Assembly: GCA_039029195.1 (NCBI GenBank)
Contig: JBCCGR010000043.1
Span: forward strand, 1 to 40,746
Direction of reading: 5' to 3'
Length of the DNA stretch: 40,746 nucleotides
Origin: JBCCGR01 sp039029195
GTDB lineage: Bacteria; Pseudomonadota; Alphaproteobacteria; Rhizobiales; Rhizobiaceae
Numbering within the stretch: the first letter of the stretch is position 1; every line of letters starts with the position of its first letter. The notes beneath the pieces were generated by a model. The model saw only the letters and a list, made by a program, of their open reading frames with translations. It did no database searches and was not told where the DNA came from. Both the position numbers and the translations under genes were made by a program. Positions 8,316-15,461 of the stretch are shown in pieces.

Positions 8316-8333
8316 ATTCAAGCTTTGTGCCAG
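8316..8333 (-). promoter_or_regulatory. Sigma-54-type promoter of the stand-alone amtB
   Basis: The minus strand reads CTGGCACAAAGCTTGAAT. It has the -24 TGGCAC element and a -12 TTGA at the spacing required for RpoN (consensus TGGCAC-N5-TTGC). The -12 C is replaced by A. It lies 93 bases upstream of the start codon. The glnK promoter has the same deviation. Confidence 0.6.
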
Positions 8334-8451
8334 ATTCACAAGGTTATGAATTTGTTAAGAAAATCGCCCAGCATGGGAATGATGAATTAAGGTTGCACAA
8401 AATTCAGGCGTCGGAATTGACGCTTGTGATTAAATTTTGAGCATACGCACA

Positions 8452-8480
8452 GAAAAGGGGCCCGGCATTTCTGCCGGGCC
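8452..8480 (-). terminator. Terminator of the glnK-amtB operon
   Basis: GGCCCGGCA and TGCCGGGCC form a nine-base GC stem (8459-8480) with a 4-base loop. On the minus strand it is followed by CCTTTTC. It lies about 60 bases beyond the second amtB stop. Confidence 0.8.
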
Positions 8481-8538
8481 AGTTGGCAATCCAAACAATT
8501 CAGATTGCGACGGGACTCTTTCCCCTGGTCAGCTTTGT

Positions 8539-9870
8539 TCAGGCGCGACCGGAGGTGAATTCTGGATAGGCTTCGACGCCGATTTCCGTCCGATCGAGGC
8601 CGAGAACTTCTTCTTCCTCGCCGATGCGGATACCGATGGTGACCTTAAGGATGTACCAGACCACACCCGAAGCAACGATGGTGAACGCGCCGTAGGCGAC
8701 AATGCCCAGGATCTGCGCGCCAAAGTTTGCACCCGAGTTGGTGAGCGGTACGGCCAGCGTGCCCCAGATACCTGCAATCAGGTGAACCGGAATGGCGCCA
8801 ACCACGTCGTCGATTTTCAGCTTGTCGAGAAGTGGAACCGTGTAGACCACGATCACACCACCGATACCGCCAATGATGATTGCCATGATTGGTGACGGGG
8901 TAAGTGGTTCAGCGGTAATGGACACGAGACCGGCCAGTGCGCCGTTGAGCGCCATGGTCACGTCGACCTTCTTGTAGGTGATCTGCATGAGGATCATGGC
9001 AACCACCACACCGGCTGCAGCGGCGAGATTGGTGTTCACGAAGATGCGTGCAACGTCGGACGCATTTGCATTGTCTCCGAAGGCAAGCTGTGAACCGCCA
9101 TTGAAGCCGAACCAACCGAGCCAAAGGATGAAAGTACCAAGCGTTGCGAGCGGAATGCTGGAGCCCGGCAGCGGGGTAACGTTTCCGTTTGCATCATACT
9201 TGCCCTTACGAGCACCAAGAATGAACGCGCCGGTCAAAGCTGCCCAGCCACCAACCGAGTGCACGATTGTGGAGCCTGCGAAGTCGTTGAAGCCCGCTTC
9301 TTTCAGCCAGCCAGCACCCCAGTGCCAGGAACCGGTGATTGGATACATGATGCCGGTCAACAGGGCGACAAAGATCAGGAAGGGCCAAAGTTTCACACGT
9401 TCAGCAATCGTGCCGGACACGATGGAGGCCGTGGTGGCGCAAAAGACCATCTGGAAGAACCAGTCTGAAGCAACGGCGTAGTCGCCTTCGTTCACGGCAC
9501 CTGCATCCGGCCAGCTATAGGGACCGAAGCTGCCGAAATAGCCGCCGTCAACGCCCGTATACATGAGGTTGTAGCCGACCACCCAGTACATCAGACCAGC
9601 GATGGAATAGAGTGCGATGTTCTTCAGACACTGCATGGAAACGTTCTTGGAACGCACCAGACCGGCTTCCAGCATGGCAAAGCCAGCGGCCATCCACATG
9701 ACGAGGAAGCCACCCATGAGGAACAGCAATGTGTTGAAAACAAATTTGGTGTCCGTTTGAACCGCGGCGGCGGTGACGGCATCCTGAGCGGCAGCAGGCA
9801 GCGTCAACGCGCCCAATGCTGCAAATGCAAGGCCGGCAGTGCCAAGGCCTTTGTTGCGGAGTGAGATCAT
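8539..9870 (-). CDS. amtB: Ammonium transporter (Amt family), glnK-linked copy
   Basis: A 443-residue ammonium channel with an N-terminal signal sequence ('GLAFAALGALTLPAAAQ'), as in E. coli AmtB and other PII-linked copies. Family motifs include 'MLEAGLVRSKN', 'STIVHSVGGWAALTGAFILGARKGKY' (pore His), 'WFGFNGGSQL' and 'GAIPVHLIAGIWGTLAVPL' (second pore His). The C-terminal cytoplasmic tail (~'GIRIGEEEEVLGLDRTEIG') is where GlnK docks to close the pore. The ATG at 9870 is chosen: GAAGGA precedes it at a good distance, while the ATG nine bases upstream directly abuts that site. It lies 41 bases downstream of glnK and is co-transcribed with it. Confidence 0.95.
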   Translation of the reverse strand: MISLRNKGLGTAGLAFAALGALTLPAAAQDAVTAAAVQTDTKFVFNTLLFLMGGFLVMWMAAGFAMLEAGLVRSKNVSMQCLKNIALYSIAGLMYWVVGYNLMYTGVDGGYFGSFGPYSWPDAGAVNEGDYAVASDWFFQMVFCATTASIVSGTIAERVKLWPFLIFVALLTGIMYPITGSWHWGAGWLKEAGFNDFAGSTIVHSVGGWAALTGAFILGARKGKYDANGNVTPLPGSSIPLATLGTFILWLGWFGFNGGSQLAFGDNANASDVARIFVNTNLAAAAGVVVAMILMQITYKKVDVTMALNGALAGLVSITAEPLTPSPIMAIIIGGIGGVIVVYTVPLLDKLKIDDVVGAIPVHLIAGIWGTLAVPLTNSGANFGAQILGIVAYGAFTIVASGVVWYILKVTIGIRIGEEEEVLGLDRTEIGVEAYPEFTSGRA

Positions 9871-9911
9871 TTCGATCATCCTTCGTATTCCTGTCGTTTT
9901 TTCTGATTGTT

Positions 9912-10250
9912 TTAAAGCGCGTCGGAACCGGACTCGCCGGTGCGGATGCGGATGGCTTGCTCAAGATCGAGCACAAATATTTTGCCGTCGCCGATCTGCC
10001 CGGTGCGGGCGGCTGTACGGACAGCTTCAATTGCGGCGTCGGCCTGATCGGCTTCAACGGCAATTTCGATCTTCAGCTTGGGCAAGAAACTGACGGCGTA
10101 TTCGGTGCCACGGTAGATCTCCGTGTGCCCCTTTTGCCGGCCATAGCCCCGGACTTCCGTCACAGTGATGCCCTGGACCCCGATATTTGTCAGAGCCTCC
10201 CTGACATCGTCGAGTTTGAACGGCTTTATGATGGCCATTACGATTTTCAT
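9912..10250 (-). CDS. glnK: Nitrogen regulatory protein PII (GlnK)
   Basis: A 112-residue PII protein, the standard length. It has the typical start 'MKIVMAIIKPFKLDDVREAL', the T-loop with Tyr51 in 'YRGTEYAVSFLPK' (the uridylylation site), and the C-terminal signature 'TGQIGDGKIFVLDLEQAIRIRTGE'. The trimer binds ATP/ADP and 2-oxoglutarate and, when not uridylylated, plugs the AmtB channel. It is the first gene of glnK-amtB, and a sigma-54-type promoter lies 93 bases upstream, as expected for NtrC-controlled expression under nitrogen limitation. Confidence 0.96.
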   Translation of the reverse strand: MKIVMAIIKPFKLDDVREALTNIGVQGITVTEVRGYGRQKGHTEIYRGTEYAVSFLPKLKIEIAVEADQADAAIEAVRTAARTGQIGDGKIFVLDLEQAIRIRTGESGSDAL

Positions 10251-10342
10251 TTACACATTCCATTTTTTGGTCCGGTCAGGCCGGAGCGCTTCGACGTCGC
10301 GGCGAATGTTGCCAGTCCGCCGATCGACTGCGCTAAAATGGA

Positions 10343-10359
10343 ATCAAGGATCGTGCCAG
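10343..10359 (-). promoter_or_regulatory. Sigma-54-type promoter of glnK-amtB
   Basis: The minus strand reads CTGGCACGATCCTTGAT. The -24 element TGGCACG is perfect; the -12 TTGA has one mismatch (consensus TTGC). The 10380-10490 stretch upstream is AT-rich and contains GCAC/GGTT fragments at about 10415-10435 that could belong to an NtrC site, but I see no clean dyad. No gene lies in 10251-10492. Confidence 0.7.
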
Positions 10360-10492
10360 TTTTTGTCGGATCGATATAAATGTTTGAAAATAAAAGAAAA
10401 ATTCTAATAATGCTGCAACTGCACACAGGTTAAGCAAGTGTTAATGATCAAAAATTAGTCACAAAATTGCATGTGATGAAAAATTAGACACA

Positions 10493-11359
10493 TCACTTTG
10501 GCGTTCGCACTCGGATCAAGCCTTCCTGTGCCGTGGAGGCAACAAGGGTGCCGTCTTGCGAGAAAATGTTGCCGCGTGTGAAACCGCGTGCTCCGGATGT
10601 GGAGGGGCTGTCCTGCGAATACAAAAGCCAGTCGTCCATGCGGAATGGGCGGTGGAACCACATGGCGTGGTCCAGGCTTGCGACCTGCAGATCAGGATCA
10701 AACACTTTCTTGCCGTGGGCGAACAGAGCCGTGTCGAGCAAGGTCATATCCGATGCATAGGCAAGAATTGCGGCGTGGAGCGCGGGATTGTCGGGCAGCG
10801 CGGATGTGGCGCGAAACCAGACATTTTGCTCCGGGTCGAGCTTCCGGTTGGAGACATAGTGCTCCATCGACACCGCGCGGGTCTCGATAGGGCGTTCGCG
10901 TTCCCAGTATTTGCGCACATTTTCCGGCGCAAGATGCAGGAATTTCTCCTTCAACGCCTGTTCCGATGGAAGCTGATCGGGTGTCGGCTGATCCGGCTTT
11001 TCCATCTGGAAATCCAGACCATCTTCATGGGTCTGAAACGACGCAGACATGGAAAAGATCGCCTTGCCATGCTGGATGGCCACCACGCGTCTTGTTGTGA
11101 AGCTGCCGCCATCGCGAATGCGGTCCACCTCATAGATGATTGGCACCTTCGGATCACCGGGCCGCATGAAATAGCCGTGCAATGAGTGTACTCCACGCTC
11201 GTCGTCCACGGTACGTTGTGCCGCAACCAGCGCCTGACCGACCACTTGGCCGCCAAACACACGCTGCCAGCCGGTCTTTGGACTGCGACCACGAAACAGA
11301 TTGTGCTCAAGCGGTTCGAGGTCGAGAATGGAAAGAAGAGTATCGATTGCGGTCGTCAT
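10493..11359 (-). CDS. tesB: Acyl-CoA thioesterase II (TesB)
   Basis: A 288-residue double-hotdog thioesterase that hydrolyses acyl-CoA to fatty acid and CoA. Landmarks are 'NLFRGRSP..GWQRVFGGQVVGQAL' near the N terminus, 'HSLHGYFMRPGDP', 'SDMTLLDTAL' (catalytic Asp equivalent of E. coli Asp204), 'SLDHAMWFHRPFRMDDWLLY' and the C-terminal 'STAQEGLIR' with the catalytic Gln. Length matches E. coli TesB (286). The ATG at 11359 removes a 15-residue non-conserved upstream extension. It is followed by the glnK promoter region and divergent from the toxin-antitoxin pair. Nothing suggests co-regulation with nitrogen genes. Confidence 0.93.
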   Translation of the reverse strand: MTTAIDTLLSILDLEPLEHNLFRGRSPKTGWQRVFGGQVVGQALVAAQRTVDDERGVHSLHGYFMRPGDPKVPIIYEVDRIRDGGSFTTRRVVAIQHGKAIFSMSASFQTHEDGLDFQMEKPDQPTPDQLPSEQALKEKFLHLAPENVRKYWERERPIETRAVSMEHYVSNRKLDPEQNVWFRATSALPDNPALHAAILAYASDMTLLDTALFAHGKKVFDPDLQVASLDHAMWFHRPFRMDDWLLYSQDSPSTSGARGFTRGNIFSQDGTLVASTAQEGLIRVRTPK

Positions 11360-11527
11360 TGCGGATTGGTCACAGATTTGCGTCGAATGTGCACGCAACT
11401 TCAATAGGGGTGGCTGGTGGTGACAACAAGCCCGTCGATTGCGGTTACGTGATTAAATGGCGAGCAGCTTCAAGAATTTGTCGCGGTTCGTCAGCGTGAT
11501 TGCGAGCGGCGAGAAAATCGAGTAATT

Positions 11528-11548
11528 TCGTATGATCAAATCGTATGA
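11528..11548 (+). promoter_or_regulatory. Direct repeat upstream of the antitoxin gene
   Basis: TCGTATGA occurs at 11528-11535 and again at 11541-11548, thirteen bases apart, 20 bases before the antitoxin start. Paired short repeats here suit autoregulation by a ribbon-helix-helix antitoxin. Function is inferred. Confidence 0.4.
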
Positions 11549-11568
11549 AGAATTTATGCGAGGAAACA

Positions 11569-11823
11569 ATGTCGTCACTTAAGGAGCGGCTGACCATTTC
11601 AGTGGACCCCTCAGTCAAAGACGGGCTTGAAAAACAAGTGCCGAAGAATGGGCGGTCGGCGTTCGCTGAACAGGCAATCATCGATGCGCTGGACAGGCTT
11701 GCGCGTAAAAGAGCGATTGAAGCGTTGCACGCGATTGAGCCTGCTCCAAATCCGGAAAAGGTGAGATCTGAAGATTTGTTGCGGCAGTGGAGAAATGATC
11801 GCGGAGACCGTGCAGCGAAATGA
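11569..11823 (+). CDS. Ribbon-helix-helix antitoxin (VapB-type)
   Basis: An 84-residue protein. The N-terminal half has a ribbon-helix-helix pattern: beta strand 'RLTISVDPSV', then helices 'DGLEKQVPKNGRSAFAEQAIIDALDRLARKRAIEAL'; 'NGRSAFAEQAI' is the usual turn-helix. The charged C-terminal tail would bind and block the toxin. The ATG at 11569 is chosen because GAGGAAACA directly precedes it; an earlier ATG at 11545 has no ribosome site. The stop overlaps the toxin start (ATGA), the usual arrangement of type II modules. Confidence 0.82.
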   Translation: MSSLKERLTISVDPSVKDGLEKQVPKNGRSAFAEQAIIDALDRLARKRAIEALHAIEPAPNPEKVRSEDLLRQWRNDRGDRAAK

Positions 11824-12257
11824 TTGTTCTCGACGCCAGCGTGTTCGCGAAGCTGTTTGTATCTGAAACAGACAGCGAAACGGCGAAAGCGCTGGTTCAA
11901 GCGATACAAACCTCGTCTGTGTCCGTTTTGCTGCCATCCCTGTTTACATACGAAATCGTCCAGATCGGCCGCTACCATGGCGTGGAGGTGGATATGGTTC
12001 TGAACTTTCTGGAATCACAACTCGTGAGCAACTGGAACGTCATCGAACCAACACGAACACATTGGGGAACAGCCCAAGCGATCTGCGAGGCCGGGCACAC
12101 GCAGAGCGGTTTTCCGGCAATGTATGATGCCGTCTATCATGCGTTGGCTATCGAAGGACAAGGTGCGTTCGTAACGGCCGACAAAAAGCACTACATGAAA
12201 GCCAGGCAATTTGGTGCCATACATCTGCTTCAGGACTGGGCAGATGCGCTGGAATGA
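11820..12257 (+). CDS. PIN-domain toxin (VapC-type ribonuclease)
   Basis: A 145-residue PIN-domain protein. The four conserved acidic metal ligands are visible: Asp5 ('VLDASVFAKLF'), Glu45 ('LFTYEIVQIGR'), Asp103 ('MYDAVYHALA') and Asp121 ('VTADKKHY'). All are intact, so the toxin is probably active as an RNase that cuts tRNA or rRNA. It overlaps the antitoxin by four bases. The ubiquinone-type hydroxylase begins only 44 bases after its stop, on the same strand. Confidence 0.88.
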   Translation: MIVLDASVFAKLFVSETDSETAKALVQAIQTSSVSVLLPSLFTYEIVQIGRYHGVEVDMVLNFLESQLVSNWNVIEPTRTHWGTAQAICEAGHTQSGFPAMYDAVYHALAIEGQGAFVTADKKHYMKARQFGAIHLLQDWADALE

Positions 12258-12301
12258 CCAACGCCAACAAACAACGCTCTTCTTTGACGGAGATTAATCC
12301 A

Positions 12302-13534
12302 ATGCCCACATCAAAATCAGCACCCCTTGATTGTCTCATTGCCGGTGGTGGCTATGTGGGCCTGTCGGTTGCGGTTGCGATCAAACAGTCCGCACCACAT
12401 CTCAAGGTTCGTCTTTACGATGCGGCACCCGAAAAGGTGCTGGAGTTCGACGAGCGTGCATCGGCGATAGCGGCTGCTGCACGGCGAATGCTGGGCCAGA
12501 TGGGTATCTGGGCCTCGGTTGAAGATCATGCGCAGGCGATCACCGACATGATCGTCACCGACAGCCGCACGCATGATCCCGTGCGTCCGGTGTTTTTAAC
12601 ATTCGGCGATGATCGGGAAGGGGCCGAACCATTTGCGCACATGCTGCCCAACAAGGCGTTGGTGGGCGGCCTGCGCAAGGCCGCGAAAGAAGCCGGTGCC
12701 GAATTGGTGTTCGAACAGGGCGTGGCCGGATTTGAGCGGGGGCCTGCGATCACAACGGTGACGCTTGCCTCCGGCGAGACGGTCGAAACCCGCCTTCTCA
12801 TTGCTGCTGATGGGGTGCGCTCCAGATTGCGCGACGAGGCCGGCATCAAAACCGTGCATTGGCCGTATGATCAGATGGGGATTGTGACGACCGTTGCCCA
12901 TGAGCGCCCGCACAATGGTCGAGCCGAAGAGCATTTTTTGCCGTCCGGACCGTTTGCCACGCTGCCGCTCACCGGAAACCGCTCATCACTTGTGTGGACA
13001 GAACGCACCCGCGATGCGGAGCGGCTGATGATTGCCGATGACTTCACCTTTGAACTGGAGCTCGAAACCCGTTTTGGCCACAAGCTCGGCGAGATAGAAG
13101 TGGCAGGACCGCGGAAAGCTTTTCCTCTTGGTCTCACCCTGGCGCGCGAATTCGTCAAGGAGCGATTTGCTCTGGTGGGGGATGCTGCCCATGGTATCCA
13201 CCCCATTGCCGGGCAGGGGCTCAATTTGGGTTTCAAGGATGCGGCTGCATTGGCCGAGACCATCGTGGAAGCCGACCGGCTAGGGCTTGATATTGGCCAC
13301 CTCACGGTGCTTGAGCGCTACCAGATGTGGCGTCGCTTCGACACGGTGCAGATGGGCGTCGTCACAGATGTGCTCAACCGGCTCTTTTCGAACGACAATC
13401 ATTTCCTGAGGATCACCCGCGATATCGGCTTGGGGCTGGTCGACCGTATGGCGCCGCTCAAACGCGCTTTTATTGATCAAGCCGCCGGACGGGGTGCGGG
13501 CAACCCAAAATTGCTTCAGGGCGAGGGGATTTGA
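12302..13534 (+). CDS. FAD-dependent ubiquinone-biosynthesis hydroxylase (UbiH/UbiF/COQ6 family)
   Basis: A 410-residue class A flavoprotein monooxygenase. The N-terminal Rossmann motif is 'CLIAGGGYVGLSVAVAI' (GxGxxG), the middle 'LLIAADGVRSRLR' is the DG motif and 'FALVGDAAHGIHPIAGQGLNLGFKDAAALAE' (given here as the GD motif and following helix) is the UbiH/COQ6 signature. It would hydroxylate the aromatic ring in ubiquinone synthesis; alphaproteobacterial members (UbiL-like) can act at more than one position, so no single symbol is assigned. The ATG at 12302 has GGAG nine bases upstream; the ATG at 12254 overlaps the toxin stop but lacks such a site. If the latter is used, the protein gains 16 residues. 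Confidence 0.85.
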   Translation: MPTSKSAPLDCLIAGGGYVGLSVAVAIKQSAPHLKVRLYDAAPEKVLEFDERASAIAAAARRMLGQMGIWASVEDHAQAITDMIVTDSRTHDPVRPVFLTFGDDREGAEPFAHMLPNKALVGGLRKAAKEAGAELVFEQGVAGFERGPAITTVTLASGETVETRLLIAADGVRSRLRDEAGIKTVHWPYDQMGIVTTVAHERPHNGRAEEHFLPSGPFATLPLTGNRSSLVWTERTRDAERLMIADDFTFELELETRFGHKLGEIEVAGPRKAFPLGLTLAREFVKERFALVGDAAHGIHPIAGQGLNLGFKDAAALAETIVEADRLGLDIGHLTVLERYQMWRRFDTVQMGVVTDVLNRLFSNDNHFLRITRDIGLGLVDRMAPLKRAFIDQAAGRGAGNPKLLQGEGI

Positions 13535-13647
13535 GGACAGTTTCGTCTTCGGATTTTCCTCCTCTCCGCACTTGTCACACTCAAATCGGTGGGCGTTCAG
13601 AGCGTTGGAATTGCTTGCTTGCCGGAGCTGACTGCAGGTGGAATTCT

Positions 13648-13673
13648 GGATTGCCGCCGCAGCGGCAATGACA
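13648..13673. repeat. Short palindromic repeat (TGGATT-type)
   Basis: Arms ATTGCCGC (13650-13657) and GCGGCAAT (13662-13669) with loop CGCA, flanked by CTGG and GACAAA. The same frame surrounds the 38.9 kb copy, with compensatory changes in the stem. It lies in the 166-base gap between convergent genes; nothing else is seen there. Confidence 0.75.
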
Positions 13674-13700
13674 AAAGTCGTTTGTTCGGCCAGCCAAACC

Positions 13701-14597
13701 TCAAACTCGCTCCACCTGATCCTCGCCTGCCTGCGCCGCATAGATTGATGTATAACCGCCTGACCAGTCTGGCGGGATCTGGCAGGGGCGCGGGTCGTGC
13801 ATCGCCCACTTCACCGGTTCGCCACGAACAATCTCATAGGTATGAGACGACGGGTCCGGGTGCGGGGTGTAGGGCTTGGCATCGGCCGCCGTGTAGCAAT
13901 TGAGCAGCAATGGCCGCGGGCGGGGTGATTTGCTTGATGGTGAAAAATGCAGCGTGCGGGCATTGTGTACCGTAATTGAGCCCGCCGGACCCGTGAGATA
14001 ATCGACATGCTTCATGTCAACGCCCGCCGCATCCTCGTCGCTCAGCATGCCGGTCCAGTTGCCATCCTTGTCATATTGGTCAAACAACGGCTCATTGTGT
14101 GAACCGGGGCGCACGGCGAGCGGGCCATTGTTCATGTCCGTGTCGGCAAGATAGCAGCCAATCGTCAGTACATTATAGTTCGTGTGCGGAAAGAACTGGA
14201 TGTCCTGGTGCCACTTCACCGTGTCGCTTTCATCGAACCATTTGTAGTTCAGCTTGGAATGATGAAACACCACATTGGGGCCGACCAGATCAGCTGCCAC
14301 GTCGGCCATCAGGCCTTTGGCGAAATTCCAGTAGGTTTCGTGCTGATCGTCGGGCTTTTTCAAGCGCCGCAAAACGGGCATTTCGGCGCTGTGACCCGGG
14401 CCAATGTCAAATACGGCACCGGATTGGGTTTCCTTCCGGCTCGCATCCATGAACGTGTTGGTGACATTGACCAGCTCTTTGAGCAGATCCTGCGGAACGA
14501 GGCCTTCGACACCCACATAGCCATGATCAAAGTAATGTTCGCGCTGGGCCTGTGTCAGCACCCGCGCCGGATGGGCCAGGATTTCTTCGGGGCTCAT
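13701..14597 (-). CDS. PhyH-family Fe(II)/2-oxoglutarate dioxygenase A
   Basis: A 298-residue phytanoyl-CoA-dioxygenase-family protein. The double-stranded beta-helix iron ligands are visible as His130-x-Asp132 in 'WHQDIQFF' and the distal His217 in 'ARTLHFSP', followed by arginines (226/228) suited to bind 2-oxoglutarate. 'NNGPLAVRPGSHNEP' is the usual family loop between them. Members hydroxylate an aliphatic carbon of diverse substrates. It is the last gene of a three-gene operon and its ATG overlaps the stop of the KPHMT-like gene by four bases. The related gene C in the same operon is not a close copy, which suggests two distinct oxidation steps. Substrate unknown. Confidence 0.88.
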   Translation of the reverse strand: MSPEEILAHPARVLTQAQREHYFDHGYVGVEGLVPQDLLKELVNVTNTFMDASRKETQSGAVFDIGPGHSAEMPVLRRLKKPDDQHETYWNFAKGLMADVAADLVGPNVVFHHSKLNYKWFDESDTVKWHQDIQFFPHTNYNVLTIGCYLADTDMNNGPLAVRPGSHNEPLFDQYDKDGNWTGMLSDEDAAGVDMKHVDYLTGPAGSITVHNARTLHFSPSSKSPRPRPLLLNCYTAADAKPYTPHPDPSSHTYEIVRGEPVKWAMHDPRPCQIPPDWSGGYTSIYAAQAGEDQVERV

Positions 14598-15457
14598 TTT
14601 TGGTCCTCCTCAGCAAGCATTTGTCGAAACACTTCAGCCTCTTTATCTGCCATAAAATAGGCATGGTCTTTGCCGGGGAAGGTGCCGGCACGCACGTCGT
14701 CGGCATAGGCTTTAAATGCATCGACGGCGACGTCCGCCACGTTGCCATAGCGCTTCGCAAATTTTGGCTTGAATGTATCAAATGCGCCAATCAGATCATA
14801 GCCATTGAGCAATTGACAGTTTCCCGATGCCCCTGCTCCAATCGAAAAAGTGAAAATCGAAACGGCTTCATTCACCGCGCGACCAACTTCGTCGGGCACA
14901 GCCTCGATTTCGAGCCCCACAGCGCCGGCCGCCTCGATCGCTTTTGCATCTTCCACAATGCGCATTGCGTCAGCTGCCGTTCGCCCCTGTGTCTTGAATC
15001 CGCCATAGCGGTGCACATAGTGGGGGAGCAGGCCCACATGACTCATCACCGGAACGCCGGCATCGGCGATGGCTTTGATGATGTCAAAATGCTCCTTCCC
15101 GCCCTGGAGTTTGACCGCGTCCGCGCCGCTTTCCTTCATCATTTTCACTGCGTTGGTGACGGCAAGCTCGTGGGTTGCATATGAGCCATAGGGCATTGAA
15201 ACCAGCGTCAGCGTGTTGGGCGCACCAGCGCGAACAGCCCGCACATGGTGGATCATCTGGTCTATGGTGACGGACAGCGTGTTTTCATCGCCGTAAAGCG
15301 TCATGCCGAGGCTGTCGCCCACGCCAATAATATCAACGCCGGCGCGTTCGGCCCAGGCCGCGCTCAACACCTCACCGACAGCCACCATGACAAGTCGCTC
15401 ACCAGTCGCCTTTTTAGTTCCAAGGTCAGGGATTGTGAGGCGTTTTTTGGCTGGCAT
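14594..15457 (-). CDS. Ketopantoate hydroxymethyltransferase-like protein with altered metal site
   Basis: A 287-residue homologue of PanB (isocitrate lyase/PEP mutase superfamily barrel). Conserved family segments include 'GVGDSLGMTLYG' (Asp48, equal to E. coli Asp45), Lys116 (Lys112), 'SHVGLLPH' (His140, equal to His136), Glu185 in 'IEAVP' (Glu181, the proposed base) and 'FKPKFAKRYG'. The other two Mg ligands are changed: E. coli Asp84 is Ser87 ('LVSMPY') and Glu114 is Gln118 ('VKLQGGK'). A normal ketopantoate synthase should keep both. It may therefore act on another aldol substrate or bind metal differently. The start at 15457 lies four bases after the stop of dioxygenase C. An automatic pipeline would call it panB; I regard that as doubtful. 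Confidence 0.85.
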   Translation of the reverse strand: MPAKKRLTIPDLGTKKATGERLVMVAVGEVLSAAWAERAGVDIIGVGDSLGMTLYGDENTLSVTIDQMIHHVRAVRAGAPNTLTLVSMPYGSYATHELAVTNAVKMMKESGADAVKLQGGKEHFDIIKAIADAGVPVMSHVGLLPHYVHRYGGFKTQGRTAADAMRIVEDAKAIEAAGAVGLEIEAVPDEVGRAVNEAVSIFTFSIGAGASGNCQLLNGYDLIGAFDTFKPKFAKRYGNVADVAVDAFKAYADDVRAGTFPGKDHAYFMADKEAEVFRQMLAEEDQK

Positions 15458-15461
15458 GATA

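Noticed and set aside
8316..8490. Possible riboswitch ahead of the solo amtB
   Set aside because: The only structured element is the terminator of the preceding operon; the rest fits a sigma-54 promoter and a short leader.
14594..15457. Plain assignment as panB
   Set aside because: Two of the three metal ligands known from E. coli are substituted and the gene lies in a dioxygenase operon, so the symbol was withheld.
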